Source: an uncultured Gemmatimonadota bacterium
Lineage (GTDB): Bacteria; Gemmatimonadota; Gemmatimonadetes; Gemmatimonadales; Gemmatimonadaceae
Assembly (NCBI GenBank): GCA_903882745.1
Contig: CAIRYG010000012.1
Location: 62,001 to 126,000 of the forward strand
Length of the DNA stretch: 64,000 nt
Reading direction: 5' to 3'
The notes under the pieces were generated by a model. That model had not been told where the DNA came from and made no database searches. It saw only the letters and a program-made list of their open reading frames with translations. Made by a program: the position numbers and the translations under genes. Shown here piece after piece: positions 1-8,169 of this stretch; within the stretch, counting starts at the first letter, position 1, and each line of letters starts with the position of its first letter.

Positions 1-815
1 CGAGGTTCCGTCCCATCTCCCACTAACACTCTCGATCGCGAACCCTCCGCAGGCGGCATCGCAAGCGTAATCGCAGCCCCGGTCGCACTGACACCGAACA
101 CTTCCCACTTGATTTCCGGATTCGAGCGCAAGAAGCTCAACGAGAATGGGAGCTGAGACTGCATAAACGCCAGCGCGCTGGGAAAATTGCCTTCAGCGAG
201 ATCCCAAGCTGAAAGGACAAGACCTATCCTTATCTGACGTGCGTCGTGTTGTCGCGCTCTCACTACTTGCATTAGATCGACAAGAAGAACATCGCTCGGA
301 GCCCGCTCCACTCCGGCCAAATCGACGGGCGTGGCATCATCGGCGTGCTGCTGTATTCCTTGATCACTACCGATGAGGTGTTCAAGAGACGCGACTTCGT
401 CTATCGACGGTCCTGGGAGCACGCGCTCGACGTGGATGAACACAAGAACTGCCCTTGCGGCGACCACCGCTTCATCGACTGCCGTCGGCCACTCGCGTTC
501 CTCGAGCGCGTCGAGCACGATTTCGCCCGAGCGATCTGGGATTCTCACCATCACCTTGCTCCCGTCCTCGCGCAAGAGAGTGAGGCTGACATCGGCTGAA
601 ACCTGCCTGGGTGTGCGCAGTACCTCCTGACCTTGACGAAAGCGCTCGCTGATGTCCTCGAGGTAGCTGATGTCACTCGAAATTCCATCCTGCCGGAGAG
701 CAATTGCTGGAGTCCGCGTTTCATCGTTCAAGCGCGACCAAAGAGACGCTAGGTAGGTAGTTTTGCCAGAAGCGGGAAATCCGACTCACACGACCCAAGT
801 CGCAAAGCAGCTCAT
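1..815 (-). pseudogene. TRAFAC-clade double-GTPase (DO-GTPase-like) protein, N-terminal part, in-frame stop, runs off left edge
   Basis: This reading frame is absent from the ORF track because it has no stop inside the window. Read on the minus strand, it is open from 785 to base 1 (about 261 codons). It begins with the P-loop GFPASGKTTYLASLW, followed by a DxxG-like switch II (IPDRSGE), a hydrophobic strand (LVFIH), a specificity-loop-like VLSAWD and a closing VFGVSATG. These motifs, in this order, match the TRAFAC-clade 'double-GTPase' domain described in NTP-dependent conflict systems; the assignment is from memory. The only plausible start is ATG at 813-815, 11 nt after the dcd stop, giving MSCFATWVV. 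A TGA at 786-788 then interrupts the frame two codons before the P-loop glycine. TGA ends many other genes here, so recoding is unlikely. It is therefore a pseudogene, a sequencing error or an unusual start. Partners would lie left of the window. Confidence 0.6.
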
Positions 816-826
816 CTTCGGAAAGT

Positions 827-1387
827 TCAGGCGGTCCCCAAAATCTTCGGCAACGTCACCCCCGTCTGCCCCTGATACTTCCCCTTCTTGTCCTTATACG
901 ACGTGATCGGTTCTTCTCCCTCGAAGAACAGCACCTGCGCGATCCCTTCGTTGGAGTAGATCTTCGCCGGCAGCGGGGTCGTGTTGGAAATCTCCAACGT
1001 CACATGTCCCTCCCATTCCGGCTCAAAAGGCGTGACGTTGGTGATAATGCCGCACCGCGCGTATGTGGACTTGCCCACGGTGATGGTCACGACATTTCGC
1101 GGAATACGGAAGTACTCAATGCTTCGCGCGAGGGCAAAGGAGTTCGGCGGCACGATGCACACGTCCCCCTCGAACTCGACAAACGACTTGGGGTCGAATT
1201 GCTTGGGGTCGATGATCGAACTCAGCGCGTTCGTGAAAATCTTGTATTCGGGGGCAACACGCATGTCGTAGCCGAAGCTACTCACGCCGTAGCTGACCAC
1301 TCCGGAGCCGACCTGACTCTGCTCGAACGGTTCGATCATCCCGCGCTTGGCTTGCTCAATGATCCATCGGTCGTTCTTGATCGACAT
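827..1387 (-). CDS. dcd: dCTP deaminase
   Basis: The 186-residue product deaminates dCTP to dUTP, feeding dUMP and then dTMP synthesis in the cytosol. The family fingerprint GKSTYARCG is at residues 105-113 and the catalytic glutamate lies in LEISN (about E132), followed by the conserved C-terminal stretch [12 protein letters not shown]. The length is normal for homotrimeric Dcd. It has no dUTPase-specific fusion, though whether it is mono- or bifunctional cannot be read by eye. The gene is divergent from the nuo operon, and a disrupted GTPase gene lies 11 nt downstream on the same strand. Start ATG at 1387. Confidence 0.95.
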   Translation of the reverse strand: MSIKNDRWIIEQAKRGMIEPFEQSQVGSGVVSYGVSSFGYDMRVAPEYKIFTNALSSIIDPKQFDPKSFVEFEGDVCIVPPNSFALARSIEYFRIPRNVVTITVGKSTYARCGIITNVTPFEPEWEGHVTLEISNTTPLPAKIYSNEGIAQVLFFEGEEPITSYKDKKGKYQGQTGVTLPKILGTA

Positions 1388-1456
1388 CGGTGTGTGTAGG
1401 GCAGGTGGAGGATTTGGACCCGAGGCGCCCCTTCAAGACGCGCCGTGCGGGGGTAT

Positions 1457-1480
1457 CCGAGAAGCTTATCGCATTCTCGG
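1457..1480. repeat. 7-bp inverted repeat upstream of dcd
   Basis: CCGAGAA and TTCTCGG are perfect reverse complements separated by 10 bases. Lying about 70 bp upstream of dcd, this could be an operator or a leader hairpin. There is no T-tract, so an intrinsic terminator is unlikely. Confidence 0.4.
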
Positions 1481-1618
1481 CGGAGCCGTTAGGGCAGGGC
1501 CTGTCTCGACTCCCCGCGAGATGCGAAAATCTCCCGAAACGGTCGACCCGGAAATATCTACCCCCTGGGGCGCTAACCTGTTAGGTCGGATAGGTGCAAC
1601 TGACAGTGCCACACGACG

Positions 1619-1646
1619 TTGACACACCTTTCGCACGCCCAATACT
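1619..1646 (+). promoter_or_regulatory. Candidate sigma-70 promoter for the nuo operon
   Basis: A perfect -35 TTGACA lies at 1619-1624, followed after 16 bases by AATACT at 1641-1646 (4 of 6 to TATAAT). It is about 55 bp upstream of the chosen nuoA ATG and is the best promoter-like match in the dcd-nuoA gap. Confidence 0.55.
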
Positions 1647-1701
1647 TTACAGTGCTGGCCCTTGAAGGTTCGTGGTGTTTTGCACGAACAACCATAGAGA
1701 C

Positions 1702-2106
1702 ATGGATCGCAACTACCTGCCCGTTCTGCTGCTGCTTGGCTTCGTCGTTGCCAACGCAGTCCTCATCATCGGTGGCTCGCATTTCACGATGCGTGCGCGC
1801 CCTACGCCAGAGAAGCAGCGCCCCTACGAGTCGGGAATTCCGACACTCGGAAGCGCGCGCGAACGTTTCTCCGTCAAGTTCTACATGGTCGCGATGTTGT
1901 TCATCGTGTTCGACATCGAAACCGTGTTCATGATTCCGTGGGCGGCATACTACCGCCAGCTCTCCTGCGCGGTGACGCTTGTCGGTGGCGCCTGTCCCGC
2001 GGGTCAGCTCTCGTTTTTCGGACTCTCGGAAATGCTCGTGTTCATGGCCATGCTCGTGGCCGGATTCGTCTACGTTTGGAAGAAGGGGGCGCTCCAGTGG
2101 GATTGA
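1702..2106 (+). CDS. nuoA: NADH-quinone oxidoreductase subunit A
   Basis: A 134-residue membrane subunit of complex I. The family signature PYESGIPTLG...ERFSVKFYMVAMLFIVFDIETVF is present, with about three membrane helices; the FDIE carboxylates sit at the quinone-module/membrane-arm junction. I start at ATG 1702 (MDRNYLPVLL). The track start (GTG 1672) adds ten polar residues before the first helix and is less likely. It is the first gene of a 14-gene nuo operon, and its end overlaps the nuoB start. Confidence 0.95.
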   Translation: MDRNYLPVLLLLGFVVANAVLIIGGSHFTMRARPTPEKQRPYESGIPTLGSARERFSVKFYMVAMLFIVFDIETVFMIPWAAYYRQLSCAVTLVGGACPAGQLSFFGLSEMLVFMAMLVAGFVYVWKKGALQWD

Positions 2107-2750
2107 AGGATCTGCTCAACGCGGGCTCTGATGGCACGCACGGCGACGCGACGTCCATGGTGTCCATGGATGCCCGCCCGAACGAGCCCTGGGTCACCAC
2201 CAAGCTCGACTTTCTGGTCAACTGGGGACGTGCCAACTCCCTATGGCCAATGCCCTTCGGAACGGCCTGCTGCGCGATCGAGTTTATGGCCTCCGCGGCC
2301 TCGAACTACGATCTCGCGCGCTTCGGGATGGAGCGCATGGCGTTCTCTCCGCGTCAGTCCGACGTGCTGATCTGCGCCGGTCGCGTCCCATTCAAGCTGG
2401 CCCCAGTCCTCCGCCGCATCTGGCAGCAGATGCCGCAGCCGAAATGGGCCATCTCGATGGGTGCCTGCGCCTCGACGGGCGGCATGTTCGACACGTACGC
2501 GGTTGTGCAGGGCATCGATACGATCATCCCGATCGACGTCTATGTGCCGGGCTGCCCGCCGCGTCCGGAAGGCCTGATCTACGGCATCATGATGCTGCAG
2601 AAGAAAGTCATGAACGAGCGCATGAACGGCACGTCGCGCGAAGAGATGGAGCCGGATCCCAAGAGCAAGCTCTACATCCCATCCTCACGAATCGACGAGC
2701 TCTCCGAGCCGTTCGGTAACTCGGTCCATCAGACCCGGTCCGCCCCGTGA
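2097..2750 (+). CDS. nuoB: NADH-quinone oxidoreductase subunit B (N2 cluster)
   Basis: A 217-residue peripheral-arm subunit that carries the terminal [4Fe-4S] cluster N2 and donates electrons to quinone. Cluster ligands are visible: tandem C58-C59 (GTACCAIEF), C124 (MGACASTGG) and C153 ([10 protein letters not shown]). The ORF track begins at 1938 inside nuoA. The better start is GTG 2097, preceded by the purine-rich AGAAGGGGG and overlapping the nuoA stop by 10 nt. The first 35 residues are a variable polar extension before the conserved core. Confidence 0.95.
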   Translation: MGLKDLLNAGSDGTHGDATSMVSMDARPNEPWVTTKLDFLVNWGRANSLWPMPFGTACCAIEFMASAASNYDLARFGMERMAFSPRQSDVLICAGRVPFKLAPVLRRIWQQMPQPKWAISMGACASTGGMFDTYAVVQGIDTIIPIDVYVPGCPPRPEGLIYGIMMLQKKVMNERMNGTSREEMEPDPKSKLYIPSSRIDELSEPFGNSVHQTRSAP

Positions 2751-3451
2751 GCATGCGCGCCGAGAAGTTCACGGTCATTAGCGCGGGCCACGGCGGCGGC
2801 GACGTCCCCGCCACGCCCAAGAATGTGCCGCATAAGGGTGGCGATGCGAATCCGTCCGCTGCCGCGCTGCAGGCGCAGTTCGGTCCGGCCATCGTCCGCG
2901 TCGATGTGATCAACGGGGAAACCACCGTCATCGTCGACCGCGACAAAGCCCACGACATCATTCAGTGGCTGCACGACGAGCCGACGCACGCCTACGAGTA
3001 CCTCTCGGACGTGACCGCCGTCGAGCATCGCGATTCGCAGCGCCCGATCGAAATCGTCTGGCACCTCCGCTCGATCAAGTTCCGCCGGTTCATCCGCCTC
3101 AAGGCGATGATCGTGAAGGGCTCCGCGCTCTCGATCTGTTCCATCTGGGACATTTACAAGGGCGCTGATTGGCTCGAGCGTGAGTGCTACGACATGTTCG
3201 GCATTCAGTTTGTTGGACACCCCGACCTGCGCCGCATCCTCTTGTGGGAGCAGTTCAAGGAAGGGCATCCCCTCCGCAAGGATTTTCCACTCCGCGGCCG
3301 TTTCAGCCGCTCACAGCAACTCGAGAACGCTCTCGCCGCTAACCCGGAAGCGCGCTATTCGATGGAAGAACTCTCCATCGTCGACGCGTACGAAGAGCTC
3401 CCGCTCGACATGCGCCGCCGGTTGCTCGGCGGCGAGAAGACGGGGGAATAA
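2747..3451 (+). CDS. nuoC: NADH-quinone oxidoreductase subunit C (30-kDa)
   Basis: A 234-residue connecting-module subunit without cofactors. The family signature [12 protein letters not shown]...HPDLRRILL...[15 protein letters not shown] is in the middle of the protein. GTG 2747 overlaps the nuoB TGA in a GTGA arrangement; ATG 2753 would shorten it by two residues. The N-terminal 40 residues are Ala/Gly-rich and variable. nuoC and nuoD are separate genes here, not fused as in E. coli. Confidence 0.94.
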   Translation: MSMRAEKFTVISAGHGGGDVPATPKNVPHKGGDANPSAAALQAQFGPAIVRVDVINGETTVIVDRDKAHDIIQWLHDEPTHAYEYLSDVTAVEHRDSQRPIEIVWHLRSIKFRRFIRLKAMIVKGSALSICSIWDIYKGADWLERECYDMFGIQFVGHPDLRRILLWEQFKEGHPLRKDFPLRGRFSRSQQLENALAANPEARYSMEELSIVDAYEELPLDMRRRLLGGEKTGE

Positions 3452-3454
3452 AGC

Positions 3455-4762
3455 ATGGCCACCAAGCGTACGATCGAAGTCGAGCTGTCGACCACCGGCC
3501 TGACCAAGGACGGCAAGGCGCAGCGCATTCCACTCGTGATGGGCGGCGGTGCCGCGGTCGCGTTGGAAGCTCCGCCCAGCATGGAGCCCGAGCTCGAAGG
3601 CGAGCACATGCTCATCAACATCGGACCGCAACATCCGGCCACCCACGGCGTACTGCGCCTGGTGCTCGAGATGGAAGGCGAGACGGTCGTGCGTTGCATC
3701 CCGCACGTCGGCTACCTGCATTGCGGCTTTGAGAAGATCGGCGAATATCGCCAGTACAATCAGATCATTCCGTGGACCGATCGTGAGGATTACCTCAACT
3801 CGATCGGCAATAACGTCGCGTTCGCGCTCGGCGCGGAGCGTTTGTTCAACATCGAGATCACCGAGCGCTGTAAGGTGCTTCGCGTGATGGCGATGGAACT
3901 CTCGCGTATCGCGAGCCATCTCGTATGGATGGGCACCACCTGCATCGACATTGGAGCGTACACCCCGTTCCTGTGGAGCTTCCAGTACCGCGAGAAGATC
4001 TACGAGATGCTCGAGAAGTGGGTCGGCGCTCGCCTCACCACCACGGCAACGCGCGTGGGCGGTATGGCGGCGGATATTCCGGAAGGATGGACCGACAAGC
4101 TTCAGAGTTTCGTGCAGGATTTCCCGCGCACACTCGACGAGTGCGAGCGGATGCTCACCAAGAACGCCATTTGGGTCGGTCGCACCGTGGGTCTTGGCGT
4201 GATGTCGCCCGAGGAAGCCCTGAACTACGGATTGTCCGGTCCGATGATCCGCGCCAGTGGTGTCGATTATGACGTCCGTAAGGACTTCCCATATCTCGAC
4301 TACGAGACCTACGACTGGACGGTTCCGGTTGGGACCTCGGGCGATGTGTACGACCGATTCCTGGTCCGTATGGCGGAGATGCGTGAGTCGGTCAAGATTC
4401 TGGCGCAGACGCTCAAGCGTTTGCCCGATGGCCCTGTGAATGTGGACGATCCGCGCGTCATCCTCCCGCCCAAGAAGAAGGCGACGAGCGAGATGGAGTC
4501 CATGATCCATCACTTCAAGAACGTGATGGAAGGGCCGCGCCCGCCGATCGGCGAGTCGTATGTCGCCGTCGAAAGTCCGAAGGGAGAGAAGGGCTACTAC
4601 TTCGTTTCCGACGGCAGTTCCAAGCCGGTGCGCTGGCGCATCCGGCCGCCGAGCTATGTGAACCTTTCCGCGATTCCCAAGATGGTCGAGGGACATCTCC
4701 TCTCCGACGTGATCGCGATCAATGCTTCGATCGACATCGTCATGGGAGAGATCGACCGATGA
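3455..4762 (+). CDS. nuoD: NADH-quinone oxidoreductase subunit D (49-kDa)
   Basis: A 435-residue quinone-site subunit. The signature INIGPQHPATHGVLRLVLEMEGE starts near residue 52 and supplies the quinone-binding His. Further family blocks follow (HVGYLHCGFEKIGE, RASGVDYDVRKDFPYLDY, RPPSYVNLSAIPKMVEGHLLSDV, and a C-terminal GEIDR). The N-terminus carries about 45 residues beyond the conserved core. It begins 3 nt after nuoC with a GGGGGA ribosome site. The 524-aa minus ORF across it is a shadow. Confidence 0.96.
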   Translation: MATKRTIEVELSTTGLTKDGKAQRIPLVMGGGAAVALEAPPSMEPELEGEHMLINIGPQHPATHGVLRLVLEMEGETVVRCIPHVGYLHCGFEKIGEYRQYNQIIPWTDREDYLNSIGNNVAFALGAERLFNIEITERCKVLRVMAMELSRIASHLVWMGTTCIDIGAYTPFLWSFQYREKIYEMLEKWVGARLTTTATRVGGMAADIPEGWTDKLQSFVQDFPRTLDECERMLTKNAIWVGRTVGLGVMSPEEALNYGLSGPMIRASGVDYDVRKDFPYLDYETYDWTVPVGTSGDVYDRFLVRMAEMRESVKILAQTLKRLPDGPVNVDDPRVILPPKKKATSEMESMIHHFKNVMEGPRPPIGESYVAVESPKGEKGYYFVSDGSSKPVRWRIRPPSYVNLSAIPKMVEGHLLSDVIAINASIDIVMGEIDR

Positions 4763-4809
4763 GCCATTCGATTTCCACCGGGAGCAACGGCTCCGGGAGC
4801 CATTCCTGA
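4759..4809 (+). other. 16-codon mini-ORF bridging nuoD and nuoE
   Basis: ATG at 4759 overlaps the nuoD TGA (ATGA). The frame reads a Ser/Gly-rich 16-residue peptide and ends at TGA 4807-4809, which overlaps the nuoE ATG (TGATG). It exactly fills the gap and could act as a translational-coupling relay. With no protein-family support it may be coincidental. Confidence 0.3.
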
Positions 4810-5309
4810 TGTCGGGCCATACCGACGCGCCATACGAACCCGTCTTCGTTGGGAAGCGGCGTGCCGAGCTCGATGAGCTCCTCACGCGCTACCCGACCAA
4901 GCAGGCCGCACTCCTCCCCGCGCTCTGGATTGTACAGGAAGAGCGTGGATGGCTCCCCGAGGCGGGGATGACCGAGGTTGCGGCCGTCCTCGGACTCACT
5001 GCGGCCTACGTCAAAGGCGTGGTGACGTTCTACACGATGTACAAGCAGCATCCCACGGGCACGCACTTCATTCAGGTGTGCACCACGTCCCCCTGCCTCT
5101 GCGCCGGCGCCGACAAAGTGGTCGATGCCTTCCTCGAGCACACCGGATGCAAGGAACTCGGGCTCACGAGTCCCGATGGCAAGTACACGGTGATCGAAGT
5201 GGAGTGCCTTGGTGCCTGCGGGTTTGCCACACCAGTGCAGATCAACCTCGACTACGTCGAGAACGTGACCCCTGAAAAGGTCCCCACCATTTTGGCGGGG
5301 TTGAAGTAA
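4809..5309 (+). CDS. nuoE: NADH-quinone oxidoreductase subunit E (24-kDa, [2Fe-2S] N1a)
   Basis: A 166-residue thioredoxin-fold NADH-module subunit. The four ligands of cluster N1a are C91 and C96 (CTTSPC) and C133 and C137 (CLGAC), the canonical spacing. The track's 4722 start reads through the end of nuoD. ATG 4809 (MSGHTDAPYEP) gives a normal family length, with CGGGAG-like purines about 10 nt upstream. It overlaps nuoF through TAATG. Confidence 0.95.
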   Translation: MSGHTDAPYEPVFVGKRRAELDELLTRYPTKQAALLPALWIVQEERGWLPEAGMTEVAAVLGLTAAYVKGVVTFYTMYKQHPTGTHFIQVCTTSPCLCAGADKVVDAFLEHTGCKELGLTSPDGKYTVIEVECLGACGFATPVQINLDYVENVTPEKVPTILAGLK

Positions 5310-6622
5310 TGGGATATCCGCATAAGTCGCATCCGCGCGAGACCCCGGTGCTGAGCAAGCACTTCGGTGATCCCGACGCGATTTCGCTTGACGGCTGGAA
5401 GAAGCGCGGTGGCTACAAGGCGCTCGAACAGGCGCTGAACATGGAGCCGTCCGCGATCGTCGATATCGTAAAGGCCTCGGGCCTGCGCGGTCGCGGTGGT
5501 GCAGGATTCCCAACCGGCGTGAAGTGGTCGTTCATGCGTCCGGGTGACGGAAAGCCGCATTACCTCTGCTGCAACGCCGACGAGTCCGAGCCGGGCACGT
5601 TCAAGGATCGCGAGATCATGCGCTGGACCCCGCACGCCCTGATCGAGGGGTGCGCGGTGGGCGCGTATGCGATCGGCGCCGAGACGGCGTACATCTACAT
5701 TCGCGGTGAGTTCACGGAACCCATTCAGCGCATGGAAGCCGCGCTGAAAGAAGCGTATGCGGCCGGCATTCTCGGCAACAACGCCATGGGCACCGGGAAG
5801 CGCGTCGATGTGTATGTCCACAAGGGCGCTGGCGCGTACATCTGCGGCGAAGAGACCGCGCTGATGAACTCGCTCGAGGGCAAGCGTGGGAATCCCCGCA
5901 TCAAGCCGCCGTTTCCGGCGGTCTCGGGACTCTTTGGGCAGCCGACGACGATCAACAACGTCGAGACGCTGGCCGCGGTGCCGCACATTCTGAACAACGG
6001 CGCTGAGTGGTACAAGGCCATGTGCCTCGGCAGCCCGAAGAGCACCGGTAGCAAGCTCTTCTCGGTGTGCGGCAACATCAGCAAGCCAGGAAACTACGAG
6101 ATCACGATGGGATTTCCGTTCAAGGATTTCCTGTACGATCTGTGCGGCGGGCCGACGCAGGGCCGGAAGTTCAAGGCCGTCATCCCCGGTGGGTGCTCGG
6201 TGCCGATCCAGACCATGGAAGAGGCCGAGGCCACACTGATGGACTACGAAGGATTCGTGGCGCAAGGCACGATGCTCGGATCCGGCGGCGTGATCGTGTT
6301 TGATGATGCCCAGTCGATTCCGCGGCAGATGGCCCGTCTCGCACGCTTTTACGCGCACGAGAGCTGTGCGCAGTGCACGCAGTGCCGCGAAGGCACCGCG
6401 TGGACCACGAAGATTATGGAGCGCATTGTCGCGGGGCAGGGAACCTTCGAGGATCTCGACACCCTGCTTGAGCTCGCGGACAACATGACCGGCAAGACTA
6501 TTTGCGTGCTGAGCGACTCCTGCGCGACCGTGGTAACCAGCGGTCTGCAGAAGTTCCGGCACGAGTTCGAGGCGCTGATCACAGGTCGGCGCTCCTCGAC
6601 CGTACCCATGGCGGTGGCCTGA
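5309..6622 (+). CDS. nuoF: NADH-quinone oxidoreductase subunit F (51-kDa, NADH/FMN/N3)
   Basis: A 437-residue subunit that oxidises NADH through FMN and passes electrons to cluster N3. The nucleotide-binding GRGGAGFPTG is at 61-70. The FMN-contacting CNADESEPGTFKDRE and GAGAYICGEETALMNSLEG follow. The N3 ligands are in ESCAQCTQCREGT with a later Cys near DSCA. The start ATG overlaps the nuoE TAA and the stop overlaps the nuoG ATG. Length and motif order are typical. Confidence 0.97.
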   Translation: MGYPHKSHPRETPVLSKHFGDPDAISLDGWKKRGGYKALEQALNMEPSAIVDIVKASGLRGRGGAGFPTGVKWSFMRPGDGKPHYLCCNADESEPGTFKDREIMRWTPHALIEGCAVGAYAIGAETAYIYIRGEFTEPIQRMEAALKEAYAAGILGNNAMGTGKRVDVYVHKGAGAYICGEETALMNSLEGKRGNPRIKPPFPAVSGLFGQPTTINNVETLAAVPHILNNGAEWYKAMCLGSPKSTGSKLFSVCGNISKPGNYEITMGFPFKDFLYDLCGGPTQGRKFKAVIPGGCSVPIQTMEEAEATLMDYEGFVAQGTMLGSGGVIVFDDAQSIPRQMARLARFYAHESCAQCTQCREGTAWTTKIMERIVAGQGTFEDLDTLLELADNMTGKTICVLSDSCATVVTSGLQKFRHEFEALITGRRSSTVPMAVA

Positions 6623-8169
6623 TGGCTGAGACTCCGATGGTGAACCTGACGATTGAGGGGCTGGCGGTGCAGGTTGCGGCCGGCACCACGATCCTCGAGG
6701 CGGCAAAGACGGCGGGCGTGCTGATTCCGCACTACTGCTACCACCCGTCGCTCCCGGTGGCCGGCGTGTGCCGCATGTGCCTGGTCGAGGTGGAAAAGGC
6801 GCCCAAGCTGCTGCCCAGCTGTGCGACGACCGTTGCCGAAGGGCAGGTCGTCCACGTCTACAGCGAGCAAGCGCTTGAGGCACGGAAGGGTGTCCTCGAG
6901 CTACTGCTGATCAATCATCCGCTCGACTGCCCGATTTGCGATCAGTCGGGCGAGTGCGAGCTGCAGGACTACACGTTCGCCGAAGGGCGTCAGGATTCGC
7001 GTTATCGCGAACCCAAGCGCTTTGACCCAGTCGAGGATTTTGGCGGCGACGTGATGTACGTCGGGAACCGCTGCATTCTGTGCACCCGGTGCGTCCGGTT
7101 CATGGAAGATGTGCATAAGGATCCCGTGATCGAGGTGCAGGATCGCGGCGATCGTGCGCGCATCGGCAAGGCGCCAGATAACGATCTCACGCAGGCATGG
7201 GCCGCGAACGTCGTGGACCTCTGCCCAGTGGGCGCGCTGCTGAGCAAGGATTTCCTGAATAAGGCCCGTGCGTGGGAGCTGGACCGCACGGCCAGTGTCT
7301 GCAACGGCTGTTCGCAGGGGTGCAACATTGTCGTCGAGACGCGCGACAATGTGATCATGCGGTACAAGCCGCGCGCGAATGACGATGTCAACAAGCATTT
7401 CATGTGTGACGAAGGCCGCTTGAACTATGCGTGGCTTAATCGTCCGGATCGGATCACCTGGCCGCAGGCGGCTGGCGCGGTCACCGGATGGGAAGGGGCA
7501 CTCGCCAGCGCAGCAACAGCGCTGAAGGGGAAGAAGGCCTACGTGGTGGTGAATCCGTCGCTGAGCAACGAGACGCTCTACGCGCTCAAGCAGTTGATCG
7601 CCAAGAGCGGTGGCGCGGGCTATTTCAGCGTCGTGCAGGGCCCGGAGGCACCGTTGCCTGGTGTGGCGGATCTTGCCGTCCGTGCTGATCGTGCCGCCAA
7701 TGCCACCGGCGCCGAGCTTTTGGGTTTCACCCGCAGCGCATCGCCGCTGGCGAAGCTCACGGCCTCCGATGTGCTCGTGCTGGTGGACGTGCAACTCAGC
7801 GATGCCGACAAAGCCGCCGCAGCCAAGGCTGCCGCGGTGGTCGTCATTGGGACGGCTCTCCCGCAAGAGATTGCCGGTGCCGCCGCGGTATTGCCGATGA
7901 CCAACTATGTGGAGGAGGACGGAACCTTCACGAATCTGCGTGGGCGCGTGCAGCGGTATCTGCAGGCGAAGGCCACGACCGGTGCCGCGCGGCCGGCATG
8001 GTACATCCTCTCGGATTTGCTCTCCGCCCTTGGAGAGAAGAGCGAGTATTTCACGGCGAGCGCGGCGTTCGACGCGCTTGCAAAGGCAGAGCCTGCCTTC
8101 GCAGGATTGTCGTATGACACGCTGGGCCTCCGCGGTGCGACGATTCAGGGCGCGCAGGTGACCGCATGA
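6622..8169 (+). CDS. nuoG: NADH-quinone oxidoreductase subunit G, short form
   Basis: A 515-residue iron-sulfur subunit, much shorter than E. coli NuoG (about 900) because the molybdopterin-oxidoreductase-like C-terminus is mostly missing. Cluster ligands are all visible: N1b C39-C50-C53-C67; N5 H99-C103-C106-C112; N4 C151-C154-C157 with C201. A CX2CX3CX27C motif (C227, C230, C234, C262) matches the off-path N7 cluster known from E. coli and Thermus. The ATG at 6622 overlaps the nuoF stop (TGATG); the 6502 track start lies inside nuoF. The C-terminal 250 residues are Ala-rich and degenerate. Confidence 0.95.
   Translation: MAETPMVNLTIEGLAVQVAAGTTILEAAKTAGVLIPHYCYHPSLPVAGVCRMCLVEVEKAPKLLPSCATTVAEGQVVHVYSEQALEARKGVLELLLINHPLDCPICDQSGECELQDYTFAEGRQDSRYREPKRFDPVEDFGGDVMYVGNRCILCTRCVRFMEDVHKDPVIEVQDRGDRARIGKAPDNDLTQAWAANVVDLCPVGALLSKDFLNKARAWELDRTASVCNGCSQGCNIVVETRDNVIMRYKPRANDDVNKHFMCDEGRLNYAWLNRPDRITWPQAAGAVTGWEGALASAATALKGKKAYVVVNPSLSNETLYALKQLIAKSGGAGYFSVVQGPEAPLPGVADLAVRADRAANATGAELLGFTRSASPLAKLTASDVLVLVDVQLSDADKAAAAKAAAVVVIGTALPQEIAGAAAVLPMTNYVEEDGTFTNLRGRVQRYLQAKATTGAARPAWYILSDLLSALGEKSEYFTASAAFDALAKAEPAFAGLSYDTLGLRGATIQGAQVTA

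Larger units (their letters stand above)
1388..1701. other. Intergenic region between divergent dcd and nuoA
   Basis: About 314 bases without a convincing gene. It holds a 7-bp inverted repeat near the dcd side (CCGAGAA at 1457-1463, TTCTCGG at 1474-1480, 10-nt loop) and a promoter candidate for the nuo operon near 1619-1646. The small ORFs here (1347-1622, 1390-1584, minus 1573-1782) lack any recognisable protein pattern. Confidence 0.7.

Noticed and set aside
786-788. TGA read as selenocysteine or tryptophan
   Set aside because: TGA terminates many genes in the window, and no SECIS-like hairpin directly after it was seen; a nonsense change or error is simpler.
1347-1622. 91-aa plus-strand ORF between dcd and nuoA
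   Set aside because: It begins inside dcd antisense sequence and has no recognisable features; the region is better explained as promoter DNA.
3311-4885. 524-aa ORF on the minus strand across nuoD
   Set aside because: It is antisense to a certain NuoD with all family motifs. Its Arg/His-rich translation has no protein-like pattern; long antisense frames are common in GC-rich coding DNA.
5252-6883. 543-aa minus-strand ORF across nuoF/nuoG
   Set aside because: Shadow of nuoF, low-complexity Arg/Ala content, no motifs.
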